Shown: positions 35,405 through 48,103 of the stretch, piece after piece
How positions within the stretch are numbered: the stretch's first letter is position 1
Layout: each line of letters starts with the position of its first letter
Source of the DNA: Adineta steineri
Lineage: Eukaryota; Rotifera; Eurotatoria; Adinetida; Adinetidae
Length of the DNA: 64,000 nucleotides
Assembly (NCBI GenBank): GCA_905250115.1
Contig: CAJNOI010000046.1
Location: 173,587 to 237,586 of the forward strand
Reading direction: 5' to 3'
The notes under the pieces: generated by a model
Told to the model about the DNA's origin: nothing
What the model saw: the letters and a program-made list of their open reading frames with translations, nothing else
The model's database searches: none
Translations under genes and position numbers: made by a program

Positions 35405-38078
35405 ATGTCAACGACAACAATACCTTTAAAACGTATTACTTTATACAAAAATGATCTCGGTTATTTTGAACGAGCTACTCCTCGATCACAATCACAATCT
35501 GCTATTCAAGTCGCTAAAAAGAAGAAGAAATTAGTGATTGATACATTATGTACAACCGCTGATACAGTGACATATGATACAGAAGAGCATGATAAATTTG
35601 TAGCCGAAAATACAGTTGAACGATATTTTACTTTCAATGATTTTTCATCATCAACTTCATTTGCCACATTTCTTAATACGTGCATTGGAGCTGAAGTTGT
35701 ATTATCTGTTAATGGAAATAAACAAGAACAAACAGGTAAACTAGTTTTACTTGATGAAATACCAACATTACTCAGTCCAAATTCATCGGAAGTATCAAAA
35801 CATCATATTGTTCGAATATTAACTAAAGATGGATTTATTCGTCATTTTGATCGTAAGTATAGAATATGAAATCTTACATATAGGTATAAAATATATTTTC
35901 TAATTAGTTAATTCTATTGATGGTATTAAACTTACGGATACATATTTACAAGAACAACTTGAAAAAGTTTTAAATAAAACATTAGATGATCACAAACCAG
36001 TAATGAATACATCATCGGATTATATTCGAATTTTATTCAATACAAATAATTTATTACCATCATCTACAGCCGTTACTACAAGTATACCTGATCAATCAAA
36101 TATGCTTAATGTATCATATTGTTATGCAACAAAAGAATGGCGTTGTTTATATCGATGTGAAATTGATTCATCTATAGCAAATAATAATACATCAAAAGTT
36201 GATTTAACTTTATTTGGTTCAGTTCAAAATCCAACAGAAGAAGATTGGTCTCAAATTGAACTTGTACTTATTGCTAATGAACTTGAAATTTTGAATAACA
36301 ATAAAACAACAACATCAGTTACTGGTCGTGATACAGAAAAAGAAGAATGCATTTCAGAATCTTCTGGTGGTGGTATGCAGGTTTTTATTAAAACTTTAAC
36401 AGGCAAAACAATTACCTTGGAAGTATGTAGAAATAAGGATTTGTTTATATTTTATTTATTATATTTCATTCATGACAGGTTAGTGCAAGTGATACAATTG
36501 CAATGGTTAAAACAAAAATTCAAGATAAAGAAGGTATTCCACCTGATCAACAACGTATGATATTTGCTGGTAAACAACTGGAAGATAATAGAACATTAGC
36601 TGATTATAATATTCAAAAAGGTAATTTAGAATATTAAGAAATAAATTGAAATTCTCTATTTTATATATGTAGAATCAACTTTACATTTGGTACTTCGATT
36701 ACGTGGTGGTCCAGTTGAAGATGAAAGTTCAAGTTCTGTTAAAGGTAAAGGAAAGGGTGGTAAAAAACGTGTTATTGATGTTAATGACGATGAAAATTAT
36801 GAATCAATTGATTCCAGTCAAATGAGTGGTCTTAGTGAACATGTTGTTTATACAATTAATACACCAGTAACCATTCGATCACATGAAAGTGCTTTGGTAA
36901 CAATTAATAAATGGCATATGGATGCACAATTAGTACTTTATTACGATCCAAAAATTAATGATTTAAATGCAATTAAAGCTGTTCATTTACGAAATAATAG
37001 TGGTGTTGTATTAGCACCTGGAAGTATTGCTGTTTTAGATAATGGACGTTTTGTTGCACAATGTGCTTTTACACCAATGTTACCTGATGATGATCAATTA
37101 ATTAAGTAAATTAAAATAAGAAAATAATTTTCATCTTTTTATTTAATGATTTATTATAGTTATGGTTTTGATTCAACTGTTTCTATTCTTCGTACAACGC
37201 CATTATCACTTCAAGAAGTTCATACACAAAGTGTTGATATAGTTTATTCCGAAGCAAATAAAATTGATACACGTATAATTCCAATTGGTATTGATCTACA
37301 AGAAAATTATATAAAACGTACACGTTATTTAATTAAAAATAATTCTCTTAATCGTCCTGTAGCAAAATTTTACATCGATCATGTTGCTGATCCATCATTA
37401 GGTGGTTATGTTGTAACAACACAAAAGAAATGTATTAAATCTGTTATGGGTTTTAGTCGTTTTGAATTTAAACTTGAACCACAAGAAGAAATCGAATTTA
37501 TTGTTGATGAACAAGCACAAAATAGTAAAAAGATTTTTGAAGCAACTGGATTAGAAATATTCTTAGATAAACAAGTTCCTGAACTTATTCAATCGAAATT
37601 AATTGATGAAAATACAATTAATATAATACAAAAAATAATTACACGTAAATATGTTGAACAAGTTCTTCGACATATGAGTGATAATACAATAACAGATAGA
37701 GAAATTCGAACATGGACAACAAAACGTGATTTAATCCCAACATCATTATTTGATAAAGCTGTTACGATTGTTGATTTACAATTAATTATACGTGATTTAG
37801 ATAAACGAATTAAATCACGTGAAGCACATATTAAATCAATATTTGAAAATCAAGATCGTATTCGACAAAATATAAAATCATTAGAAAAAATCAATCAATC
37901 AGATTTATTAACAAGATATTTAAAAGATTTAAATACAGAAGAAGATGATTTACAAGAAACACGTCGTGAAATTAAAACAATGCAAGATGAATATAATCTA
38001 AAACAGAAGGAATTAGAAGAAAAACAAGCTTCACTTAAACATGAAGCAAAAGAAACACAGAAAAATACGAAAATGTGA
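35405..38078 (+). CDS. DUF4139-family protein with embedded complete ubiquitin, 5 exons
   Basis: Exons 35405-35852, 35908-36422, 36479-36620, 36673-37105 and 37160-38078 splice in frame to 818 aa. The N-terminus ([15 protein letters not shown]) and [20 protein letters not shown]...[12 protein letters not shown] match the start of a DUF4139 domain; [16 protein letters not shown] and FYIDH...GGYV carry its remainder. Between them residues 306-381 are a full 76-residue ubiquitin, entered through a Ser-Gly-Gly-Gly linker and left through Pro-Val-Glu-Asp-Glu and a Lys/Gly-rich spacer. The C-terminal ~150 residues are coiled coil. The ubiquitin has 10 changes from the animal consensus (I3V, V5I, E18S, P19A, E24A, N25M, A28T, L43M, G53N, S57A) but keeps K6/11/27/29/33/48/63, L8, I44, V70 and G75-G76. 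Gly76-Pro should resist deubiquitinases. Cellular role unknown. Confidence 0.85.
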
Positions 38079-38555
38079 ACTGCTTTTTTTTTCTTAAATT
38101 TTAATAAACTAGAATTTGATCTTTCAAATCTTTTGTTAGACAAAATATATTTCATGAGTCCAGAAAAGTCAAATTTTTGTCTAATGTATGAAAATGTTCT
38201 CGAAAAGAGATTATATGCAATTGGATTTTGAGGGTGTGGAATTCATCCGCACCCACACTCTCAATCGAACAAACGACAGGATCAATTAATGCATAATATG
38301 TATGCAATTATTTCAATGAAATGCAACATTCTTTCATATACATAATTATATATAAAATTCTTTATTTTTATAATGATAAAATGCAAAGGTAAATTTTACA
38401 TTTAAAAAATTTGTTCAATAAATAGTAATAGCTGGAATGAATTTACTCAGATAGTTAAATTATAACAGAAGCTATGTAAAGTAACACGAAAATATCACAA
38501 ATAAAAAAGACTTAAATTACAAAAGAGATCATGTATAGACTGAGTTAAAAATATA
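38079..38555. other. Convergent intergenic region with G-rich inverted repeat
   Basis: Sits between the 3' ends of two convergent genes. TTTTGAGGGTGTGG (about 38227-38240) and GCACCCACACTCTCAA (about 38250-38265) form a short imperfect hairpin like that at 9849. Confidence 0.55.
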
Positions 38556-39131
38556 CTATAGTGTAGTGTTTTCCTCGTTATCGTCACTATCAGACACATT
38601 CAATGAAAGGCCAACTAAATGATCAATAGCATTTATTGAATTTGAATTTTTATTATCCAATTTGTATGATTTTAAATCTTCAAGTAATTGTTTAATTTCA
38701 ACTTTTATTGGATCAAAATGTATATGATCTTGTAATGATGGTGTATCATTTAAATTGTCGAGATTTTCATTAAGTTCATCGATACGTTTTTTTATTGACG
38801 TAAGTAATTGATCTTGATTAGTAGATGGTGATTTTGATAATGAATCAATTGCATTGACGGTCGTTTCCATATGAGCTAATTGTTTTTTATAAACTTTGTA
38901 CAGTTTTTTATATTTGGGGTGTGATTTATATTTATATTTGATTTTTGATGCTGTTGGTGGAGATGAAGAATTTGGACCGTTACTTAATGCTACAGGATGT
39001 GTTCCAGATGTATGAGACACCGAATGATGAGATGTTGATTTCTTATCGTCACTTTTTGATGCATATGGTGATTTGCCTTTGTATGTTGGATCTTCAGCTA
39101 AAAATCTATGGCTTAAACTTTCTGAACCCAT
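38556..39131 (-). CDS. Coiled-coil protein of unknown function
   Basis: Intact 191-aa frame starting MGSESLSHRFLAEDP. The first ~70 residues are polar and low complexity (Ser/His/Lys-rich), then a basic Tyr/Lys patch (KYKYKSHPKYKKLYKVYKKQ), then two amphipathic helical stretches (about 85-130 and 140-160) with heptad-like Leu/Ile spacing, and an acidic tail (DSDDNEEN). No signal peptide or membrane segment. I do not recognise a family. The ordered hydrophobic spacing and open frame argue for a real gene. Confidence 0.55.
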   Translation of the reverse strand: MGSESLSHRFLAEDPTYKGKSPYASKSDDKKSTSHHSVSHTSGTHPVALSNGPNSSSPPTASKIKYKYKSHPKYKKLYKVYKKQLAHMETTVNAIDSLSKSPSTNQDQLLTSIKKRIDELNENLDNLNDTPSLQDHIHFDPIKVEIKQLLEDLKSYKLDNKNSNSINAIDHLVGLSLNVSDSDDNEENTTL

Positions 39132-39599
39132 TTTTATTGGATTTCTATATTAACTTCTGAAAGAATAGATAACGTAGCATAAATATATAGAGAGAATAAA
39201 AAAGAGAAAAAAAAAGAAAAATTGCTTTTATTTTTTGAGTCAACTATTTTTTTTTCTTATTTGCTTTTTTCTTTCAACACCTCTTTCGTTCTTATGAATG
39301 TTAATGAGAGATTTACATAAGAAAACATGAAACCAGTACATTCGATATATGTTAGTCATTAGTAAAGAACATTTATATTTCTAAAACAATATTCCATACG
39401 TTGACAGTACCTGACAAAAGCTACATGACACAGGCAATGTTTTTTTAAATGCGTAAAATCGAATTAAATACTATTGACGAATACTCTTCGTCGCTATTTT
39501 TTTCTCTTTCTTTCTTTCCTTCTTTCTGTTATGATCAACATGATGACACAACATTTCAAAGGTAACAAGAAATCGGTGATATACGCATTTATATTGTTT

Positions 39600-41365
39600 C
39601 TATTTCAATAAAAGAATAAAAAGAGCAAATAATAAGATCGAAATGGTGATATAAGAAGGTTTATGAAGGACAGATAATGAAATTGGTTGAGTAGAACTAG
39701 ATGTTGATGATGTAGTTGTCAATGCATTACGACATTGAGTAAAATCTGGTAAACCATTAGGTGAACGAGGAATTTGAACTGAAGGTAATGACCATGCAAG
39801 ATCCTCACCTAATAATGGTTTGGAACCAAATACTCGTGACCATTCATATTCAGTTATATTAAAAAATCGTTGATAAGTTTGATCTCGTGTAAGAATTTGT
39901 CGAGTAACATTAATTAAATGAGAACTAAGCATAGCTACTACAGTTGTTATTTTTGAATCCCATGTTATAACTGGTGATATTGTTAAACCATTCATATTTG
40001 TTGCTTCTGTACTTCCATACATATTCTGCATAGCTGGACCTTGAAGCATATTTAAATACCATGCTAATCCAATCGATTCATTAGCCATAATTACAGGAAA
40101 ACTTGCATAAGGTGTAATAACAGATGTATGTTCAACTGGTTGAAAAGCAATTTGTTGAATACCACATGCACTATAATAATCAACTTGATAAGTACCAACT
40201 TTAGCATCTGATGCTACACTAGCATAGAGACCTGGTATACGATTTTGTGCTGAATGATGTACACGTACTTTTTCTCCACTAATAAAAAGACGTTTTTGAA
40301 GATCAATATCTTGATATGGTAAATATAAATATTTCCATTGTTCATGACTTGAAAACCAAAAACCACGTTGAACAGTTACTTGTTGTGGATTGTTAGTACT
40401 TGTATTGTATTCATCACGAACAAGACGAGCACGTTTATATTCCCAAAGACGATTACGTTCTTCCATTGTATAATTATAGAATGTCCATGGTGCATATAAA
40501 TCCATATAATAAGTCATTAATTCACCTAATGAAAATAAGTAAAAGATTAATTTAGAAACAAAAACATATATATAGATATACCTTCATATGGATCATCTAA
40601 TAAACAGTCACCATTTGTTTCATAATTATTTGGATTTGTCATTTGACTTTCATTAAATAGATTCAATATACGTGATTCACAACGAAGACCACCTCTTCGA
40701 GCTTCATAAAATACAGGTATTGCTGTTAGTGTCATAAGTTCTAAACGTCTTTCATATTTATCAGCTAAAGAAATTAAATTTTTATTTTTAAGTACATCAA
40801 TTAATATTTTAATGCTCCATATCAATTGCCCGTTATCCAGGCCAGGTACTTTTGATTCCCAACCACCCAATAAATTCATAGCTGTACCATTTGCAGCAAA
40901 CCAAGGTAAAAATCCGCCGAAACCGGGATATCGTCGGTGAAAATCATTATATGATTCAATTTTTCTTTCTAAAATTTGAATGACATCATTTTGAGATGCA
41001 TTACCAAAAAACTGTTGTGCATATATATTATCCATAAAATATAATGCAAGTATATTAATATGTAATGCTTCTTTTGATGCTGCTGTCCAATATTGTAAGT
41101 TTTCATGTAAATCACCAGTTGTATAATCAATTTTATGACCATCATAAGTAATACCTATTTCATGATTATATCCAACTCCATTACCAAATTTTCCTTCCCA
41201 TAAACACATATGCATTTTAAATCGATGAATAGCATTATTTCGATCCGAAACAAGTTCATCTATAGTAAATAAATCCGCAAATCGACATGTCGTTTGTCCA
41301 TGTAAAACTATTACACTTTGGACAACAAGAAAAGTTATACACAAAAATACCCTTATAAGAGCCAT
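39600..41365 (-). CDS. Secreted GPI-anchored glycoside-hydrolase-like protein (GH144/GH162-like?), 2 exons
   Basis: Exons 40582-41365 and 39600-40525 splice in frame (DPYEG|ELMTYY) to 569 aa. A signal peptide covers about residues 1-22 (FLCITFLVVQSVIVLHG). The body has helical repeats with conserved aromatic/Gly/acidic motifs: MCLWEGKFGNGVGYNH, PGFGGFLPWF, GWESKVPGLDNGQLIW, DPYEGELMTYYMDLY, and SAQNRIPGLYAS. This pattern recalls (alpha/alpha)6-barrel endo-beta-1,2-glucanases and relatives, with the Glu of PYEGE and Asp of GLDNG as likely active-site residues. The last ~20 residues are hydrophobic with no charged tail, after a Ser/Thr stretch: a GPI signal or membrane anchor. A role in polysaccharide digestion is inference; the exact GH family is uncertain. 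Confidence 0.65.
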
Positions 41366-41407
41366 ATAAACTTTAAAGTGTTCTTATAAGATTTTTGATA
41401 GCTATAC

Positions 41408-41417
41408 TATTTATATA
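41408..41417 (-). promoter_or_regulatory. TATA-like box of the glycoside-hydrolase-like gene
   Basis: TATATAAATA on the minus strand about 43 bp before the ATG at 41365. Confidence 0.45.
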
Positions 41418-41744
41418 TTTGATCTCAAGACAAAAAAATGTCAATTGAAGTAATCTTTATATATATACAAAAGGTAACAAAAAACCAATGCTAACAAAAC
41501 AACAAAATTCTAACACAAAATTCTAAACCTAGAAAAAACAAAGGAGCGATAACAACAAGATATATCGTTTAAAAAACCGGTGCAAAAAAGAAGCAAACAA
41601 CAAAAAGAAAAATCATATTACTACATTTTACAACACAGAAAAGAAAACCAGTGCCAATGACTAGGCAAATTCACATTGTTTTATTTTTTTTCGAAATAAC
41701 ACAAACTAAAGTATCTACAAATTATCAGACAAAAGAAAAAAAGT

Positions 41745-44700
41745 TTAATCTGGACGTTTTTGCATATTAGGTGGCATATCAAATGGATTGAGTGTAAGTG
41801 GCATAAATTGATATGGATTTGTAACAAATGATGTACTAACTGGTACAGTCTTCTTAGGACGTTTTAGTACTTTCGGAACTCTTGGAGGATTTAATAATTT
41901 TTTCTTATCATTATATAATTTAACAAGTGCTCGTTGTTCTTGTAATAGAGCTTTTTGTTTTTCTTTTTTTGTTCGTGGATCAAATTCTTCATCATCAAGA
42001 TCAATATCAGCTATTTCATCTTTCGAAACAGGCATATCAGTTAAGTCTTTTAATGGTGGTAACTCAGCTGCTTTACCAGGAGGAAGTGGCGGAGCTTCTT
42101 TTGGAAATAATAATTCAGTTAAACGTTCAAGACCACGTGCTTCTTGTGCTGTTGACATACCAGCACGAGCTTGTGCGCACATAGGTGCTGGTGGTTGATA
42201 TGGATTAAATTGATTTATAGGTGGTATTGTAATTAATTTTCGATCTTTTCTTGACTCACTAGAACTTGAATCGGAATTACTTTGTGGAAAATTAATATTA
42301 CTATTATTAATATTATGATTATTATTTTGTCCAAGTGCCGCTAAAGTTTTAGCGACGTTTGATTGATATTCAGCTTGTCGTTCATCACGTTCAAGTTCTT
42401 TAAGAGCATAATATTTTTCTTCACGTGTTAATTGTTCTTCTACATGATTTTCAAGTAAAGAATCATGTTCAAGAATATTTTGTACTAATTTAGGATTTTT
42501 ATCTATACAATGTTTTAAAATAATATCATCTGGTAAACGTTTGGACAGATATTCTTGTGGTTCTTCTTCATCCATTTTAAATGAATAAAGTTCACGTAAT
42601 TCATTTTCAGTAAAATGTCGAGCAAGTTGTTGAGCATCAACAACACTAAACAACAAATCAAAAAGATTAACGATCATTCTTATTCAAGAAAACAAATTTA
42701 CCGTTGAGCCATAGCTTGTTTATTAACTTGACGGAAATAAATTTTCTCTTCCATAGAACCTTTACTTAATAATCGATAAACATATGTGGTTTTTTTCTGT
42801 CCCAAACGATACGAACGAAATAAAGCTTGTAAATCCGAAGCTAAATCATACAAAAAATATTTTATTTGAATGAAATTATCTTTGATTACTCACAAGGATT
42901 CCAACTACAATCAAAAATAACAACACGATTACTACCAGTTAAATTAATACCAACACCACCAGCCATTGTTGAAACAATAAAAAGACGTGAACGAATATTA
43001 ACATCATCATTAAATTTAGTTATATAATTAGTTCGTGTAGCAATATCCGTACTACCTAGAAAAATTACTTTATAATTTATAGAAACAAAAATAATAATAA
43101 TACAAACCATCAATACGAAAATAATCAATACCAAATTTCCATCGACTATTTGCTTTAACTTTAGCATCAAAATCATCTGCTTGAATTTTTTTTCCACTTG
43201 CAATTGAATCCCAATATTTAAGATATTGTTCCAAATATGAAAGTGAAAAAAGTGAACGACTAAATAATAATACTTTATCACCAATTTGTTCACATTCATC
43301 AAGTAATGTTTTAAGAAATGTTAATTTCCCACTTAAACTTATATCATATTCAGCTGTATCTTCAAAAAATGAAAACCACCATTCATCATGCATTGCTTTT
43401 TGACATGGATCATTTGTTGAATGAGATACTGTTGATGTCGTTGAAGGACGTGATAATGCTGTTGATGATGTTGATGCATGTTGTTTCCAAGTAGTATTAT
43501 TAAATAAAGCCAAAAAATCCGACGTAGATGATGATGATGAGTTTGAACTTGTATTACCATCATCATCATCATGTTTATGTCGATGATGATTAGAACCAGC
43601 AGTTTTCTAAAATAAAATAAATGAATCAAGATTAGATTCATCACAACAACAAAAAATAGAGAGAACATTCTGCTTTGCATCTTAATTGAAAGTTTTCTTT
43701 TCTAAACTATGTAAATCATCATTAGTATTTTATATTTTCAAATATGTGGAAATTATAGACAGAGAGAGATTAATATATGCTGTCATATTAATCATTCTGA
43801 GATGATGTTTATTGAATTGTGACAAACTTGCTCCATATTTACATTGCCTTAAATATGTATAAACACAGAATTTCTTTATCCTCAAATCGCTATGCGATGA
43901 AATTTTTAATTCTATATACAATGTCGTACTACGAATCACTAATGAATAAATTCTTTGATTCTTAAAACAACTTCTCCATATTCATGATATGTAGATCACT
44001 GATGACACCAGTTGTCACCTATTTGCATATTCAATAGTTTTTGTTTATAATCTCATATTCATATAAATAAACAATTTTCTCTTTTCTTTGCATTGATTTC
44101 CAAAAAGGGAAAATATTTATATAAAAAAAATCTAAAATAAACATTATCTTACTGTTTTTGTTGATGGTCGTTTATTTCCTGTAGATTGTTTTTTTGTTTG
44201 TTCTTCTTCACCTGCAGTTTCATCTTCTGATAATCCAGCAATAATATCATTAAAAAATGGATCGATTTTATCTAATTCATCTGCATCTTTTTTCTGTTGC
44301 TTTTTCCATCGATCAATAAAATGTGGTCGTAATAACCATGGATGCTAAATAAAATTTTTATTTATTCATTCAATAAATATTTTCCCACTAAAATCTTACT
44401 GTCCAAACTTTCATTAAATATTGATAATCAGCAAATAATTTAGCCGTATTAAAACCAGCTAAATAAAAAATTTTAATAAAGTTATTCGAATTAATTCAAA
44501 TGTTGAAAGAAACGAACCAGATGGATCAATGTTTTGTATTTTTAAATATTTATCATAGAGTTGTTTTTGTAAATCACCCATATATATTTTAATAACATAT
44601 TCATATTTTTCTGGTAAATATCTTCGAAGAACATGAAAATCTCGACTAAAATAAAACAAAATAACATTTTTCGAAATGAAATAAAATGATGAGATTTATA

Positions 44701-47700
44701 CCGATGTGTACAATGTTTTAAACGTTCATGTAAAGCAAAAGCTCGTCGTTTCATTAATTGTACAGCATATATATTTGAATCTTTATGTTGTCCACCTCGA
44801 ATAGGATCAATAAATTGATTTTTAAATTCACGATAAGTACCCACTAAAATAAATTTGAATATTTTTATATTTAAAAATTCTGTTTTTTTTGTCTAACTTA
44901 CATAAATGTGGTTTAACAAAATGAACCATATAATAATATTCTTTAAGATTATTTTGTAATGGTGTACCACTTAATATAATACGTCGTTGTGTACGAATTT
45001 TATTTAATGCTTTTGATATTCCTGCATTCGCATTTTTAAGTACATGACCTTCATCACAAACAATTATATCTGGACCGGGATCACATAAGAAAAAATTATA
45101 ATCATTATCATTTGATAAACGACGATAGATTTCATAACCCATCAACATAACACCACCTTTTTTATTCCATTTTTCTAAACTTTCCCAACGTGATGATTTT
45201 GTTTTAAATAATGAAAATTGATAAACTTTTATCGATGGACGAACACCTGATAACCAATGAGAAAATTCAGCTGCCCAATTACATATAACATTAACAGGAC
45301 AAAGTATAAGACAAGTATATGTACGTGTTATATCACTATGTTTAAATACGGTATGAAGAAATGATATTAATTGAAATGTTTTCCCTCTAAAGAAGAAAAG
45401 AAGATGAATTAATTTTCAATAGAATTTAATATCGGTAAAATCAGTCAACCATCTATGATGAGGGGTTTTTCATTGAGAAAAATTTTAATGTAATTTCGTT
45501 ATGAGATTGTCATCTAACTTTTTCAAATTTCTTGAATAGGAATCATCGCTTATATATCAAGGCTACAAACTACAATTTATGGCTACGTTTCTCTCGAAAC
45601 TGTGATATCACTTCGTTCCCTAAAATCCTTTTGGTTTCTTAACAGGTCTGACAGGAATAACATTAATATATTCAAACGAATACTTACAAACCCATATGAT
45701 GTGCTAAAATACATCCAGTACCGGTATTATCTTTTTTAATTTGTGCAATTGATTCATAAACATTATCCCATAGAAACATAGTACCATCCAATTGATGTGG
45801 TTTCATTTTCGCCACTAATTCTGGAAGTACGGCGATAAGTGGTTTACCTGTCGTAGGATCAAATTCAAAAACTAATTTTGCTTCATTTTCTCCTTCTGGT
45901 TTTTTTGTATCACCATCAAATGATATTTCATCATCATCGATACAAATTTGTGAAGATGGTGGTAATTGTGATTGTCGTTCTTGAATACGTTGTACACGGT
46001 TTCGTTCATCTTCTAATGCTTTCTTTGTCATATGTGTTAAATCTTCATCATTTAACATTCGACGTTCAGTTTTTTCAATTAATGCATTATCATCCATTTT
46101 TTCAACATCTGTATTATAATCTTCATCAGTAACAACATCCTCTGATGATGACGTTTCATCGATATCTTTCTTCTTCTTGTTTCCTTTTGCACGTTTAAAT
46201 GTTGGTGTAGGTGGACGAGCACGTTTTGCTGATTGACTATCACCACTGGATATCGATGATGATGATGGAGTTTTTTGACGTTTTTTTGGTTTAACCAATG
46301 AACGTCGTGAATAAACTAAATCATCATCACTATTTTCTGATAGATCATGATTAACTTTAAGTGGTAATGGTTTACGCCCACGTTTTGATGGTGTAGTCTT
46401 TGTAATTTTTTCATTGTAATCTTCATCATCATCATTACTAACAGAATATCTGTGAAGAAAAAAAAACAAGAGATAAGATATACATGATTTATAGTTGTGT
46501 TCAAGAAAAGGAGAATTAATAATGACTTTGAACTCTTTAATAAAACGCAAGGTAATAAAAAGATATCTTATCCGAGATGAATATAAATAAACATCTAGAC
46601 ATCATTGTCAGAAAATAATTCAAGTTCATGATGATATTTTAATCGATTTGTCAATATTACTGTGTATGTAAATATGATTTCCAAACGATATGTATATCCT
46701 CTAATTCCGTCTTATTTCAATTAATCACATTAACTCTTCGGAGGTGTTTGTAAATCCCAGGAGACTCACAGTAGTTTTTTTCTACTTTAAAATCTATGCA
46801 ATTCGAAGCAATCTCTCCATTAATTGTTAGTCTTCTAATGATGCATAAGAACCATATGAAATTTCTTGCAAAACTATCAGCAGTCAAAAACTAGAGTGTG
46901 GGTCCGTTTAGACCCCTGACAACATTCGTGTTATATAGATGATTTTAATTCGTATTACGTATGCCCTCTATTGTTTCGAAGATCTATTTATTGAAAATTG
47001 GTTAATTTGTTGCTGCCAATAAGGAATTATATATTTCTCTATCCTTATCTATCTACCTATCAAAATATTTTCACCTTCCTCTTAACTTTTATTCACGATA
47101 ATCGTCATCCCTTTTTTCTGAATTGTCAGCATCTTACGGACACTTCCAAAGGCTTAAACTTCATATTCAGATAATAAAGATTCATATTAAAACTAAAAAT
47201 CTGTTAGTACTAATCCATAACATTCATTCTCAAAGTTATATGTTTATGAGCGATGCAAAATCTATATAAATTCCTACATTTTTTAAGTACATTCGCAAAC
47301 AACTCTGTCATTGTCACGCTGTGATGAACACACAAAACGTTTTCTCTCTTGTCTTAGTAATCATAAAAATTATTCATACATACACTTCCGTAGCATCACT
47401 ATCACCGGATGTATTATCTTTTTTGTTATTGCCATTAAGTATTATTTTCTTTTTCTGACGACTCTTTCTTGTTACTGGTGTTGTTTTTTCAGTGATATTC
47501 TTCGAAGATGATGTTCGATCTGGCGGTGTAATAATAATTGTACCACCGCGTTCATTTCCTGCTCCTCGTCGTTGGCTCGGAGATGGTAAACGTAATGTTT
47601 CATCTTTCTTCCCAATTTCTTCATCACTACTTAATATTGTATAACATTCTTCCTCTTTTGCAGGTGTAGCCGGAACAACTTTTCTTTTCGGTGGACGTCC

Positions 47701-47712
47701 TCGTTTACCCAT
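41745..47712 (-). CDS. ATRX: ATRX-family SNF2 chromatin remodeller, multi-exon
   Basis: Nuclear ATP-dependent chromatin remodeller. It starts at 47712 with an AT-hook-like [11 protein letters not shown]. The first exon (47384-47712) joins across a 0.9-kb intron to 46449 ([12 protein letters not shown]). A Ser/Asp/Lys-rich disordered region leads into the helicase: motif I HHMGLGKT split by an intron at 45691, DEGH (motif II), LSGTPLQNN (III), KVLLFSRS (IV), [17 protein letters not shown] (V) and [10 protein letters not shown] (VI). Downstream [22 protein letters not shown] is the ATRX-type post-helicase segment, which separates it from RAD54. The tail has a Pro-rich, Asn-rich region and ends KRPD. 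No ADD zinc-finger domain is seen, as in insect XNP. Several introns of ordinary length lie between 42.7 and 45.7 kb. Confidence 0.9.
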
Positions 47713-48103
47713 GATTAATAAATATGATAATTTTAAAAAAAACCAAATTGAACACTAAATTTTTACATTAAAATTAAAAAGGTCATTGCTTTTGCTATTG
47801 AGACAAAGCAATGTTCCTTATTGAACAAAGCTTTTTCGTTCCTAATAACGTGAGTTGTTCACCTTTTGACCGCTCAAATAGATGGCGTTCGATAAATTTT
47901 AAATGAATAAATTTTTTTTTAAATCAATTTTTCTCAAGTTGATTTTTATTTAAATAAGAATATTTTTTCTATTTAATTTAATTAATGCAAACAAATGATA
48001 ATATCATGACTCATTAGCATTCGTTCTCAATCGGACAAACACAAATTTAGTTAAAAGGTTGTGTTCTATCGTGCATTTTTCATATATAGAGAAACAAAAA
48101 ACC

